Shown here: piece by piece, positions 1-11,619 of the stretch | How positions within the stretch are numbered: the stretch's first letter is position 1 | Layout: each line of letters starts with the position of its first letter | NCBI GenBank assembly: GCA_963555705.1 | Contig: OY743188.1 | Location: forward strand, 29,905,383 to 29,969,382 | Length of the DNA stretch: 64,000 bases | Source: Ligustrum vulgare | Lineage: Eukaryota; Streptophyta; Magnoliopsida; Lamiales; Oleaceae | Direction: 5' to 3' | Program-made: the position numbers and the translations under genes | Notes under the pieces: model-generated | What the model saw: the letters and a program-made list of their open reading frames with translations, nothing else | The model's database searches: none | Told to the model about the DNA's origin: nothing

Positions 1-662
1 TATTTGCCAACAAGTAAAGCCAGATCGCCAGAAAACATCTGACTTATTACAGACCTTGCCTACTCTTGAATGGAAATGGGAACATATCATTATGGATTTC
101 TTATTTGGACTTCCTCGTACACAGAGTGGTCATGATGGTGTTTGGATCATTGTTGACAGGTTAAGAAAGACTGCTATATTTTTGCCTATTAAAGTTACTT
201 ATTCACTAGATAGATTGGTAAAAAATATGTTGATGAGGTAGTCAGCTTATATGGAGCACCAGTATCTATTGTTTTGGATAGAGATTCTTGTTTTACTTCT
301 AAATTTTGGCCAAGTTTGCAGCAAGCTATGGGTACTAAGCTATATTTTAGTACAACTTTTCATCCCCAGATAGATGGTCAATCAGAAAGAACTATACAGA
401 CTTTGGAAGACATGTTGCGAGATTGTGTGCTACAGTTTAAAGGGAACTAGGATACTGATTTATCTTTAATGGAGTTTTCTTATAATAATAATTATCACTC
501 GAGTATAGAAATGGCTCCTTTTGAAGCATTGTATGGTAGAAGATGTAGAACTCCGATTTGTTGGGATGAAGTTGGCGAGAGAAAATTGTCGGGTCCAGAA
601 TTTATTCAGGTTAATTCTGAGAAAGTAAAGATAATCAAAGAAAAGCTGAAGACAACTCTTGC
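1..662 (+). pseudogene. Ty3/gypsy integrase fragment, broken
   Basis: This is the C-terminal half of a chromovirus-type integrase, which joins retrotransposon cDNA to host DNA. Visible family motifs are the 'MDFLFGLPRT' stretch near 92-120, 'YGAPVSIV' near 250-272, '[18 protein letters not shown]' near 362-414 and 'ALYGRRCRTP' near 526-555. A frameshift lies near 232 and an in-frame TAG interrupts the protein near 450. Homology stops near 660, where it runs into an unrelated duplicated sequence. It resembles the integrase of the Tekay-like element at 9259-17970 but is a separate, more decayed copy. The window edge cuts its 5' side and no LTR is seen. It is not functional. Confidence 0.88.
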
Positions 663-663
663 C

Positions 664-911
664 AGTGTAAATCATATATTAACCAAACATTAGTCTATGG
701 CACCAAATACCAGTGATCAATGCTCATTTGGTTGCGAAAACACCTGATGGGGAAAATTTTGCATTTTTTCAGCTGTTTGAGCAACCCACCAATGTGGTTG
801 CAGAAAGTGTAAATTATATAATGACCAAACCTTTATTGCTGGTCTCAAGTATCAGAGACCAACCCTCCATTGGTCGTGAAAACTCCTAGTCGAGAATTTC
901 CACTTTTTATA
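664..911. repeat. Two-copy imperfect direct repeat
   Basis: Two diverged copies lie side by side, about 664-770 and 806-911. Both begin with AGTGTAAAT and then pass through similar blocks ('tataatgaccaaac', 'ggttgcgaaaac' against 'ggtcgtgaaaac', 'gaaaattttgcattttt' against 'gaatttccacttttt'). They directly follow the broken integrase. They could be subterminal repeats of a DNA transposon, but no terminal inverted repeat was found, so the element type is open. Confidence 0.5.
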
Positions 912-918
912 GGTTGCG

Positions 919-1546
919 TTAGCAATAAACCGTTGTGGGCTTCTTTTTTCATGCTTTAGAACCATAGTTTAGAAGTATTCTACCATGTATCATGGTCCAC
1001 TACTAGTCATTTTGGGACGTGGCAATCCAAACCGAGCAACGAAAATTCGAAACAGAACTAAACGAGACTGTGTTTCGTTATGGATTCTTTCAATTTCAAT
1101 TAGCGGTTTGGGCTTAAATCAATCAATTAACTATAAAAAATTTCCATGATGAATCCATTTTGAACTGAAACGTAACATCTCGATTAACAAGAAAAAGAAA
1201 AACAACAATACAATATTGTGAGTCATATTATCTATCCATATTACTACATTGTAGTAGATGAAAGATTTGAAACTTTAGATGAGCTGAGAGACTTGAGAAA
1301 CTAATAGGGTCATGGTGAAGACGACTAGAGACAATAGGAGACTTTAATTCGAGGGCTAAGATTCTTCTTCATCTTCTTTAGGAAGAGGGACAGAGACTTT
1401 AGTTTCAATTTGTTGATTCTGTAATCATTTTTATTTAATAATAATTAAAAAAAAAACTCTATCAAGTTAGTTTAGGGAAAGTCGTATTGGGTGCTTGTAG
1501 TTGTTGGTTTTTGTTATGAGAGAAACTTATATTGATATATTTACTA
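919..1546. other. Unassigned intergenic sequence
   Basis: No open frame, RNA gene or element boundary is recognised here. The stretch includes A-rich runs near 1448 and no clear repeat relation to the rest of the window. Confidence 0.5.
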
Positions 1547-1838
1547 CTACCTCCGTCCCAAAAATATAGTTCTGCGGTTATTTTCACACGGATTAAGAAA
1601 TGGTAGTTAGTATAGTTAGGATATTAAATTTTATCAATGTTTTTCATTTGTACCATTTATCCCTTATTTATTGTTTTAAGTTGATTCACTTTGTTTCCAA
1701 CAAAAAATTTGAAAATGCAATAGTTAAGTAGTTAATGTGCATTGTACCCAGATAATGCATGCTCAATATGGAAACAAGATTATCTTTTTGGGACGGACAA
1801 AAATAGTATACATGACCATCTTTTTGGGACGGAGGGAG
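1547..1838. mobile_element. Stowaway-like MITE
   Basis: The left end reads CTACCTCCGTCCCAAAAATA and the right end is its near inverted complement, TTTTTGGGACGGAGGGAG. The element is flanked by TA on both sides (1545-1546 and 1839-1840). Size (about 290 bp), the TA duplication and the CTCCCTCCGTCCC terminus are those of Stowaway MITEs, which are moved in trans by Tc1/mariner transposases. It has no coding sequence. Confidence 0.92.
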
Positions 1839-1868
1839 TAAATTTTTAGGAGACTCTCATCTGGATAG

Positions 1869-3531
1869 TGATGTGTGTCGCAATGCACCAAAATAATAAA
1901 TAATTCCTTACTTGCTAAATATTAATTAATAATGTAGTAGCGAGAGTAAGGGTCGATCCCACGAGGAACGGAAACTAATTTTAGTTGTTCGATCAATTAG
2001 AATGAAATGGGGGGTTTTTTGTTTGAATTGCTTGAATGAAAACTGTGCATAAAATAAATAATTAAATATGACTAGAAAAATAATATGAGAAGAAATCTTG
2101 TTCTCGGGTTCGGTTGTGCCCTCAATTAATGTTATACCTTTCCTTGTAACGTGTTTCTATCCCTAATTCAATTATCAATCATAAATAATCAACAAGCTCT
2201 GATTATCTAAATTCTTCCTTATGTGTATTGATTCAAAATAAGCTCTTTGAACCAATTCTAGCCATAGACAATCCTAAACAAGCTCTTAGGATTTAATGCA
2301 CGACTAGTATGAAAATTTAGAAGAATAGATTGAATTGGATCGTTAATTACACAAGCTCGAATTAATCAATCCAAGTTGAATTATTACTAAACCTGCACGA
2401 GATTTATTTGCTACTAAAGTAAAGATTCAATGACAATTACGGATCAAGAATCTAAACATAGCATATTCATGAATCCAAAGATCAATAATCCAATTGGCCA
2501 AATTAAACTATTAATCAAATAAACTCAATTGAACATTCAAAACATAATAATCCAACAATTGAAATAAAGGAATAAATTCACGCTACTAATTTGTAGGAAA
2601 AGAAAATAACATAATCAAGTTAACACAACTTCCCCTTTGAACAAGACATATAATTTAGCCTAGCATGGTTGTGGAGTATTCTTCAAGTTGATTCATGGAT
2701 TCCCCTTGCATTTGATACTCTTGTGCTAAACAAATCTCCCAAGAATTCTCTCTATCTTTCCCTAGTTTCTCTCTATTTTTCTTCAATGTCTAGCCTCCTT
2801 TTTGTGGCTATTTTGCTCCTTTAATATTCACAAAATCGTGCCCTAACTTTACCCCAAAGATATACCAAAGATAGACCTTGAATCATATAAGAAAATTCCT
2901 TGGCGAGCAAGTTACGGCCGTAACTTTCCTTGTCACGACAGTAAGTTAGCTACTGAAAATTTCCGGAATTTGTAAGTTACCTACTGAAAATTTTCGGAAT
3001 TTGTAAGTTACGGCCGTAACTTTACCATTTACGGCCGTAAGTGCATTTCTGCCGAGAAGCGTCTGTGCTCGATGTTTTGGTCATAACTTTCTCTCCCGAA
3101 GTCCGATTGTGGTAATTCAAGTTTCTTTGGAAAGAAAACTCAAATATATACAATTCTTTGTGAAATAGCTCTTCCCAAATTCGAAATTATTCTATGACAA
3201 AATTGAGCTTCAATCTATGACTAAAATTCATGATCACAATCCTTGCGGGTTTTTGATTTCCAACTTCATTCCAAACCTTCTTTGACCATAATTTTTGCAT
3301 CTAATCTTCTTCCCACATGTCATTATTGATTTGGATCTCTTTGAATATGCCCTTAAACCTCACTTCTTGATTTTTTTGTATTTCTTTGGTCCTGTTTCCT
3401 TTCTTTTTCTTCTTTTTGACCTTACATAGCACAATAAATGAAAATGCATTAAACGATGATTCAATAGGATCAAAACAATAACAAAATAAGATAATAAGTG
3501 AATTAAATATGTGCTAATAAAGCACTTATCA
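1869..3531 (-). mobile_element. Solo LTR, TGATAAGTGC family
   Basis: Read on the minus strand this begins TGATAAGTGCTTTATTAGCA and ends GACACACATCA, so it has TG...CA ends, and it is flanked by a perfect 5-bp duplication GATAG (1864-1868 and 3532-3536). No primer-binding site or coding region is attached, so it is a solo LTR about 1.66 kb long. It holds three perfect palindromes built on TTACGGCCGTAA (2911-2924, 3007-3020, 3029-3040). The copy at 48475-49901 belongs to the same family, and a diverged relative starts at 59648. Whether the parent is gypsy or another lineage cannot be told from the LTR alone. Confidence 0.88.
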
Positions 3532-3720
3532 GATAGCAAGAGATGACTCCTCCAACTACAGGTTGTTTTGCAAATTTTGTTACTCTGTACTTTTACATTT
3601 CCGATGTTACTCTATTAAGTGCTTTCAAATTCAATATTTTTCCAAAGAAAGTATTGAGTCTTAAGGTGCTATCTCGATTCTATTTTTAAAAACAAAAATA
3701 TCTCAATTTGAGGTAAGAAA

Positions 3721-4014
3721 TGTTAAGGACATTGTAGAACCATCATCCAATGAACCATGCGTGAACTTGAAGGTCAAGACTTGCAACCAATCACAGCCAG
3801 CTGGTTAAATCACATGACTTGAAGTCCAAGAATTTCCATGATTCTGCTGCATATTTTATGCAACATTCCTTATACCAATATTGTAATATTCTTACCTTTT
3901 TATAATGATTCTCTTCTCTTATTGTATGGAATTATCCTGTATATATATAGACTCTGGACAATATCAATAATAAATTAAGAGTTCTTTCAATAATTATTTT
4001 TGTGAGTTTCTTCA
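3721..4014 (+). repeat. 5' LTR of copia element
   Basis: It starts TGTTAAGGAC and ends TTTCTTCA, directly before the primer-binding site. A TATA-like run (CTGTATATATATAGACTC) lies near 3935-3955. It matches 8260-8549 closely. Confidence 0.95.
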
Positions 4015-4031
4015 TGGTATCCAGAGCAGCC
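4015..4031 (+). other. Primer-binding site (initiator Met tRNA)
   Basis: TGGTATCCAGAGCAGCC starts at the base after the 5' LTR. It is a one-base-inserted form of the usual TGGTATCAGAGC, complementary to the 3' end of initiator methionine tRNA. Confidence 0.85.
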
Positions 4032-4079
4032 TAAACTCCCACGAGTAGATCTTTATTTTTTCTCTCTCACAGTCTCCTT

Positions 4080-7000
4080 TTCTTCCCCGCCTCCCTTTCC
4101 TGCCCTGTCTATTGACACTGCTCCTTCTGACCTCCTCACAGAAACCTCCTCCGTCCCCACGTCCGAGCCACCCATTCAAATAAATGCAAACATCCATCTT
4201 CCCCTTTGCCTCTCCACAACGAACTATTTCTATTGGAAATTACAGTTTACATCCTTATTTTATCGCCTCAACCTCCTTGGTTTCCTCGACAGGACTTCCC
4301 CCTCTCCATCCGAAACCATCGCCTCTAACAACACAAAAATACCCAACCCCGCTTACATTTCTTGGAAGCGCCAAGATCAACTTATTCTCCATGCTATCAT
4401 CGCCTCCCTCACGAAACCAATAATACCTCTTATCGCCACTGCCCAATCATCTCATGAAGCTTGGACTCGACTTGATCGCATCTTTGCTAAGCGATCCCTG
4501 TCCCACATCATCGACCTCAAAGATAAATTATCCCACCTCACTCGTGGCACCATGTCCATCTCTGATTATCTCCTCAAAATCAAGCTCCTCTCCGATGAAC
4601 TCTCTTCGCTTGGGCCCCCCCTTTACTGATGCCGATCTCCTCATATATTGCACCCGAGGTCTTGGCAATGCCTACAAAGAAGTCATTGCCCCGCTTCGCA
4701 CTCGTGAAACTCCTGTTGCATTTGAAGAACTCTTTGATAAACTTTTCGATCACAAAACTTTCTTACGTGATTCCGAGTCTGTGATAATTCCCTCTCCACC
4801 CTCTCTAAACTATAGTGGTTCCTACAAGAATTCAATGAAACATCACAGCCAGCTGCGCTGCTCTGCACCATCTGCTGCACTTGGGCTTCTGCTGACCCCT
4901 GTGTTCCCTGGCACAAATTCTTTTGCTACTGTCTCCTTACGATCTGGTCCCCCTTCGAAGTATTCCACCCGTGACTCCACCTCTCGTGAAGCTGTCCATT
5001 GTCAATACTGCCATCAGCGTGGTCATAAGGCTAACCGGTGCAATTTTTTATTTCCACATCTTCGTCCAACACGCCCAGAGGTTCATCAGACTACTGCCCA
5101 TCAACAACCTTCAAATCCATGGGTTCTTGACTCTGGTGCCGCCCATCATGTGAAAGCCTAGCTGGAGGATATCTCCTTGCATCAACCTTACACTAGTCCG
5201 GATGATGTTCTATTAGGTAATGGTTCTACTCTTCCTATCCTTAATATCGGTTCCACTTCCCTTAATCCCCATTTCCACTTGCATGATGTCTTGCATGTAC
5301 CCACTCTACAGCATAAACTCATCTCTGTTTCTCAATTTTGTATTCAAAATAATGTCTCACTTGAGTTCTTTCCTGGCTTCTTTCTCGTTAAGGACCTCCG
5401 CACTCGGAAGCCCCTCCTTCGGGGTCGTTCCCATAATGATCTATACCACTGGTCATCTCAGTTCGTGCCTCCTTCCATTCGGCCAGCTGTCCACTCCACT
5501 TCAACCGTGTCTCCGTCCCTCTGGCATAGTCGGCTCGGTCATCCATCCATAAAAACTACAAATAAGCTACTTCAGTCTGGAGTGCTCTCTACCTCCGCTA
5601 CTTTATCTTCTTTATTTTCTTGCCAGTCTTGCTATTGTAATAAGAGCCACAAGCTCCCTTTCTCTATGTCTAGCATTTCGAGTCAACGTCCCTTAGACGT
5701 TCTGTATTTTGATCTTTGGGGTCCTAGTCCCGTCGTCTCAATAGATGGTTTTCGTTATTATTTAATTTTTGTTGATCATTATTCTCACTTTATATGGTTC
5801 TTTCCACTTCATCTCAAATCTGATTTATCTGCCATATTTCCTAAATTTAAACTTGAGATTGAAAATCAACTTGGACATAAAATTAAAACTCTCTACACTC
5901 ATGGGGGCGGTGAATATACTGGTGTATGCAATTTCCTTGTTTCTTTCGGTATCACTCACTTAATCACTCCACCATATACACCTGAACATAATGGGTTTGC
6001 TGAACACCGCCATCGTCATATCGTTGAGACAGGCCTCACTCTACTGCATCATGCCTCCCTCCCCACCACTTACTGGTCCTTTACGTTCCACGCAGCTGTC
6101 TATCTCATTAATCGCCTACCAACTACCACCCTATCTGATATAAGCTCCTTCTACAAACTCTTCAACACTGATCCCACCTACTCCTCTCTTCGCCAGTTAG
6201 GATGCCTGTGCTACCCTTGGCTTCAACCTTACTCTTCCTCCAAATTAGATGCTCTCGCTCCAAACCTTGTATCTTCCTTGGCTATGATGGAAAACACCAC
6301 TCTTACCTATGCTTTGATTTTTCCTCCCTCAAACTGTATACATCCCGTCATGTTCACTTTGTCGAGCATGTTTTCCCCATGTCCTCTCCATGCTCTACAT
6401 CCGCTGCGTCCTCCTCTCCATTGCATAGCCAAACGACCACACATCATCTTCCTATTCCTCAACTACCTATCTCCCCTTCTGCTCTCACTCCCGCATCCAC
6501 ATCATCTTCTGCCCCACCTATGGTAGACCCAGCTTCATCCCTCATCTCTTCAGAAACCCCTCCAGCATTTCTTTATCATTCCCCCTCTTCCGATGGCCTT
6601 CCAATCTCTGACCCCCCGCTAGTCCCCACCCCACCTCTTGATCCGCCACCTCATTTAAACACTCGTCCCATGCAAACTCGTGCAAAAAATAACATTTTCC
6701 CTCCCAAGCGCATCCATACTGTCTCCACCAAACATCCTCTTCCTACCTCACTTGAACCCACTTGTGTTTCTCATGCCTCCAAGTTCTCTCATTGGTGCCA
6801 AGAAATGACAGACGAACTTAATGTGCTCCTAGCCAATCACATGTGGGATCTTGTTCCCATGCCTCCCCAAGTCAATCTAATTGGTTTCAAGTGGGTGTTC
6901 AGTGTCAAAAGGAATTCTAATGGCACCATCTCTCGCTACAAGGCTCGTCTTGTCGCTAAAGGTTTCCATCAACGAACAGGTGTTGACTTTCATGAAACCT

Positions 7001-8257
7001 TCTGCCCTGTCGTTAAACCTGCCACTATTTGCATTTTTCTTACTCTTGCCCTAAACTCTAACTGGAAAATTCACCAGCTTGATGTTAACAATGCTTTTCT
7101 CCATGGAACACTCACTGAGGAGGTGTACATGTCTCAGCCTATTGGTTTTGTTGATGCTCAATTCCCTTCTCATGTCTGCTGCTTGCGCAAAGCCCTTTAT
7201 GGCCTTAAACAGACTCCTCGTGCTTGGTACACCGAGCTCAAGTGCTTCCTCCTTTCTTATGGCTTCACTAAATGTGTCACTGATTCCTCTCTCTTTACCA
7301 TTCATCATTCGTTCACCACTCTCTACTTCCTTGTCTATGTCGATGACCTCCTTGTCACCGGTAACAATCCTTTCGCTCTTCATTCCTTTATCGAGGCTCT
7401 CTCCACTCACTTCTCTGTTAAAAACCTTGGTCCTATACACTATTTCCTAGGCGTTGAGGTCATACGTACGCCGTCCTTCATCTTCCTCAACCAACAAAAG
7501 TATATCTATGACATTTTGTACAAAACTAATATGCTAGGTGCCAAAGAAGTCAACTCCCCAATGTCCAGCTTCGTCCCTCTCACTCTCACAGATTCGTCTG
7601 CTACATCGGATGCCACATCCTACCGTCAAGTTGTTGGTTACCTACAATATCTCTCTCTCACTCGACCTGACATTTGCTTTGCTGTCAACATGCATCGCCC
7701 CACTAAAGCCCACTGGACCGCAGTCAAACGCGTACTTCGTTACCTTAAACACACCATTCATCACGGCCTTCTGCTCCGTCCCACTCCTACACCCTCTCTT
7801 ATTGCCTTCACTGACTCTAATTGGGCTAGCAACCCAGATGATCGCACCTCCACCTCTGGTTTCATTATTTATCTTGGATCTTCTCCAATCTCTTGTTGCT
7901 CACTCGTCTACTGAAGCTGAGTACCGTGCCCTTGCCTCCTGCTCCACAGAACTCTTGTGGATCAAAAATCTCCTCTCGGAATTTCACCTCTCACTTCCCT
8001 CTAAGCCATTGATCCTTTGTGATAACATTGGCACCACCTATCTATCTGTTAACCCTGTTTTTCATTGTCGCATGAAGCACATTGCTATTGACTATCATTT
8101 TGTCCACACTCATGTCCATAATAACTCCTTCGGTGTCTGCTATATCTCTACTCATGATCAGTTGGCTGGCATCTTCACCAAACCCCTCTCTTCTACTTCC
8201 TTTCTCTCTCTTCGACCCAAGATCGGTGTTTCCAATGGAACCTCTATCTTGCGGGGG
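4080..8257 (+). pseudogene. Copia gag-pol polyprotein, frameshifted
   Basis: The segments appear in order. Gag spans about 4140-5090, with 'SHEAWTRLD' near 4450 and a CCHC zinc knuckle 'CQYCHQRGHKANRC' near 4999-5040. Protease has 'WVLDSGAAHH' near 5120-5150. Integrase has an intact HHCC zinc module (5520-5640), but the second catalytic Asp appears replaced by His in 'THGGGEY' near 5900. Reverse transcriptase (about 6850-7600) keeps 'YVDD' near 7338. RNase H has 'SSTEAEYRALA' near 7905-7935. Breaks include frameshifts within gag, an in-frame TAG at 5159-5161, a frame change near 6200 between integrase and the RT region, and another near 7900. No start ATG is seen in the gag frame, so it makes no full polyprotein. 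Lineage by resemblance is Ale/Retrofit. Confidence 0.93.
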
Positions 8258-8259
8258 CC

Positions 8260-8549
8260 AGTTAAGGACATTGTAGAACAATCATCCAATGAACCACGTG
8301 TGAACTTGAAGGTCAAGACTTGCAACCAATCACAGCCAGCTGGTGAAATCACGTGACTTGAAGTCCAAGAATTTCCATGATTCTGCTGTATATTTTATGC
8401 AACATTCCTTATTACAATATTGTAATATTCTTACCTTTTTATAGTGATTCTCTTCTCTTATTGTATGGATTTATCCTGTATATATAGACTCGACAATATC
8501 AATAATAAATTAAGAGTTCTTTCAATAATTATTATTGTGAGTTTCTTCA
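8260..8549 (+). repeat. 3' LTR of copia element
   Basis: The 3' LTR copy follows a short polypurine tract (GCGGGGGCC, 8251-8259). The first base is A instead of the expected T. It ends TTTCTTCA, followed by the TSD AGAAA. Confidence 0.94.
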
Positions 8550-8554
8550 AGAAA

Positions 8555-9253
8555 AAGTATTAGACGATAAAAAATGATAATAAAGCAACAAATTTACTAC
8601 TGATGTAGTATAGAAACTCAACCAGGGTCCAGAATTGAAGAAGATAGCCAGGTCCAAGCAGAGCTGACACAATTCAATAACTTCTAGGGTAATGCATATT
8701 ATTACTAGCTTTTTACAAACTCATTTTTTGCTTTCTGCGTTCTTCTGTAATGCCATTTACGTTGGTATATATATGGCATTTCGTCTGGTCCACGATAATA
8801 TCTGTTGCTACCTTTTGCTGATGAGCTTTTTCATCGAGCAGATCAACAATCAGCTGAAATTTTTGGGGCCTAAGGCGAATTATATAAAATGTGTGTATTA
8901 GCATCTTCTTTGGATCATTTTGATGATGGTGGGCTGATTATCTGCAATGTTTGTGGATCAACTTGTTCCCTTTTATATGTTACTTGTATGCGTTTTATCT
9001 TAATCTTAATCATGTTCAATAATGGAATTTGAGTGAATAATCATACTAGGAAATAATTTGTTGACGAATTATCTGTGAAAGCTGACTTATGATACTCCAA
9101 TGAAGAATTCAGGCTATTCAGACATCATCTGTTGTATGGCTTGGTGTTCTATTTTTCTAAATCTTCTTTCCTTCTTTCACTACTATATTGTAACATAGAG
9201 CCGATAAGTTAGTTTATCTTAGTCTCAAAATGCTTTGTTGCTTGCATTTAATT
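8555..9253 (+). other. Intergenic; possible decayed exons
   Basis: No recognised gene. Two short exon-like stretches stand out: about 8620-8685 reads through 'SRIEEDSQVQAEL' to a TAG followed by a GT, and about 8841-8901, after a CAG acceptor-like site, reads 'INNQLKFLGPKANYIK' to a TAG. These could be remains of a host gene that the Tekay-like insertion later separated from sequence at 17976 onward. I cannot name a family. Confidence 0.2.
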
Positions 9254-9258
9254 GTTCG

Positions 9259-11506
9259 TGTAACAACCCAATTATTATTATTTTTTAGTCACTTTTACTA
9301 GTCAAAGTCATATATGGAATAGTCAAGTCAAAGTCAAATTAGGACCAAATTATATTATTTTATTTGTTGGGGTTATTTTTCTAAAACGTATATAAGTTGA
9401 GGACTTTAATTAAATCAAGAAATAAGAGTGGGGACCTTCTTGACAATAACTAAATACTTTACATATTATAATACTAATTATAACAAACAAATTGCCAAAA
9501 CAAAAAGGGACCAACAGAGGGCAGAGGCTGGACGCAGAAAAATCGGGAGAAAGAAGAAAAAGAAGAAAAGAAAGAAAAGAAAAATAAAGGAAAGGAAGAA
9601 GAAGGAAGAGCCCATCCAACTCAAAGTTTGTGTTGGTGTTATTCTACCACATTTTCCTAACATAAAGAGGTAAGTGGTAAAATATTTATTGTTCAATAAT
9701 GTGTAAAATTAGGGCTTTTGATTTATAGTTTAAATGTGAGTTATATATGAATGTGGGAATGATGATTTTGGTGATTCTAGTTATATAGTTAAGTTTATTG
9801 AAATAAATGCTTGGCATTAAAGATTAGGGTTTTATGCCATTGGGTTAAACTAGTGATTAAGTTGAGATAAACTTGTATTTTGGTTTGTTTTGTGCTAGAA
9901 ATGGAATTGTTGGTGTTGATGATGAATGTTGGTTTAGTTATGAAGAGGGGTAAATAAACTAGTAAGCTTGTAAAAATGGAAAATTGGGATTTAGATCAAC
10001 GTGGCTCTAATTTTGAAATCTTAAGTGATATTAGAACTTAATTAGTCTTTAGAGGTGATTTTATGTTCCTAAGTAAAAAGGGTAAGTATGGTGTAATATG
10101 AGAAAACAAGTTGAATGAGTTAATTCAAGAATGAGGCTCTTTTGCTATATTATCTATTAAGGTGATTTTAAATGTTGATGTGAAGATTTTATTTTATCTC
10201 AGGAGGAGACGAGGAAGTCGGCGCTATATATCGACCAAGCTAGTGGATTGTCAATTATTTTGTGAGTGGAGAATAAACTTAAAGAATTTTCTACGTTATT
10301 CACAATGATTTTCTACAAGTTACAAATGATTTTTAAATTACTTGCTTTTAGCATGATTATCAAAACAAATGTTTTAAAATAAAGTTTGTTTATAGTGATG
10401 ACTCTTTTTACTATGTTTTACGAGCATGATTAGTTAAGTTGAGTATGTATGATTTCAAAATCACTAGAAGTACCCGATATGGTTATCTGTTCTTGTGTTA
10501 GTGCACGGAGGGGACCTTGGGCCCGTGTACTAACAGATATTATTTGTGATCTTAAGGCTCTGTCACGGAGGGGGCCTATGGCCCGTGTTCAGATGATCTT
10601 AAGATTCACTCTTATGCACGGAGGGGGCCTATGGCCCGTGTGTAAGGGTGTATATATGAGATCTTTGGGACCCTCTTTTGTACCCAGAGGGGCTTTGGGC
10701 CGGGTATGGAGGTGCTTAGCAGTCTACGAGCGTATGACTAGATACATATTTCAGATGATTTGGTTGGGTACCTTTGGTGTGATTTTCTTATGTATTACAT
10801 TTTATCAGTTATGCCACGGATGATTATTCCATGATCTTTATTATTATTTTTAGCATGTATGATTTTATTTAAAGTGCCAAAAGCTTATGAAATAAATTAT
10901 GTTTTCAAAAATGATTTATAAAGGAAATTACTTCATAAACTCTACTCATTGAGTTACAAGCTCACGTTTCTCCCTATCACTTCCTTATAGGAAAAAGTTA
11001 CAGATTTTGAGCAGCTTGGATAGAGTCATCGCCGCTAGACGAGCTAAACGTAGGCATTTCTATGATTTAATTCTTATATGGTATTTAGAAGTTATCTTTT
11101 GGGCTCATATTATAGGCTGTGATATTCTTTTGTGGCCTTGTCGGTAATAGGCCTGGTGATTATGTAGTACGGGTTGTATGTATATATATTAAAAGAATTG
11201 ACTAAGAATTTCAATTGTCTTATTACATTAATGTTATGCTTGGAAGGTTTGGGAAGTCTTTATGATTATTATGCATGATTGTTGAGGATTTTACGTTGAA
11301 TTACAGGTTGGTTATGTCAATAATATAGGGGAGACTCTGTCAAAACTTTTATTAATACTTATGGGATCAAATTTAATTAAAGGTGAATCTGATAGATAAG
11401 TAAAGTTAAGTTTTCCTTGGTGGTGGGTCCAACATCTAGTTGTCACCTGCCATCGGCACACGTCACGTTTCAGGTCCAGTAGGGTGATCTGGGACGGGTC
11501 GTGACA
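9259..11506 (+). repeat. 5' LTR of Tekay-like element
   Basis: It starts TGTAACAACCCA and ends GGGTCGTGACA, just before the primer-binding site. Parts seen include a 75-bp almost pure purine run (about 9533-9610), an array of GC-rich hairpins (10501-10708) absent from the 3' LTR, a small inverted repeat TGAGTTACAAGCTCA near 10950-10965, and the module GGGAGACTCTGTC near 11328. Confidence 0.95.
10501..10708 (+). repeat. Array of four GC-rich hairpins in the LTR
   Basis: Four related units lie at about 10501-10528, 10564-10587, 10616-10642 and 10680-10706. The two best read CACGGAGGGGGCC, TAT, GGCCCGTG: an inner stem GGGCC/GGCCC with an outer CACGG/CCGTG. The first and last units are diverged but keep paired arms. 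The surrounding LTR is AT-rich. The array lies in the block missing from the 3' LTR. Confidence 0.75.
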
Positions 11507-11508
11507 AT

Positions 11509-11520
11509 TGGTATCAGAGC
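11509..11520 (+). other. Primer-binding site (initiator Met tRNA)
   Basis: TGGTATCAGAGC starts two bases after the LTR end. It is the standard plant gypsy and copia primer site complementary to initiator methionine tRNA. Confidence 0.95.
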
Positions 11521-11619
11521 ATGGTTATTGGCGTTTGGGCAATACATGATTATTTAGTCTACAAGTTGTGCTATTCATTTTTGATTTGTCAACCTGTAAT
11601 GCATATTTTTAGGTGCAAG

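Larger units (their letters stand above)
3721..8549 (+). mobile_element. Ty1/copia retrotransposon, Ale/Retrofit-like, decayed
   Basis: A complete copia element bounded by LTRs of 294 and 290 bp and by a perfect TSD AGAAA (3716-3720 and 8550-8554). Internal order is gag, protease, integrase, reverse transcriptase, RNase H, which is the Ty1/copia order. The short LTRs and gag style fit the Ale (Retrofit) lineage. By eye the LTRs differ at about 12 of 290 positions plus two small indels, about 4 percent, so insertion is fairly old. The coding region is broken in several places. Confidence 0.95.

Noticed and set aside
8692..8901. 69-codon open frame
   Set aside because: Low-complexity start and no family match; only its last part looks exon-like, so it is mentioned as intergenic with possible exon remnants.
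9410..9696. Open frames on both strands in the purine-rich LTR segment, repeated at 16587-16860
   Set aside because: Lys/Arg- or Phe/Leu-rich translations of a purine run in an LTR; no coding signal.
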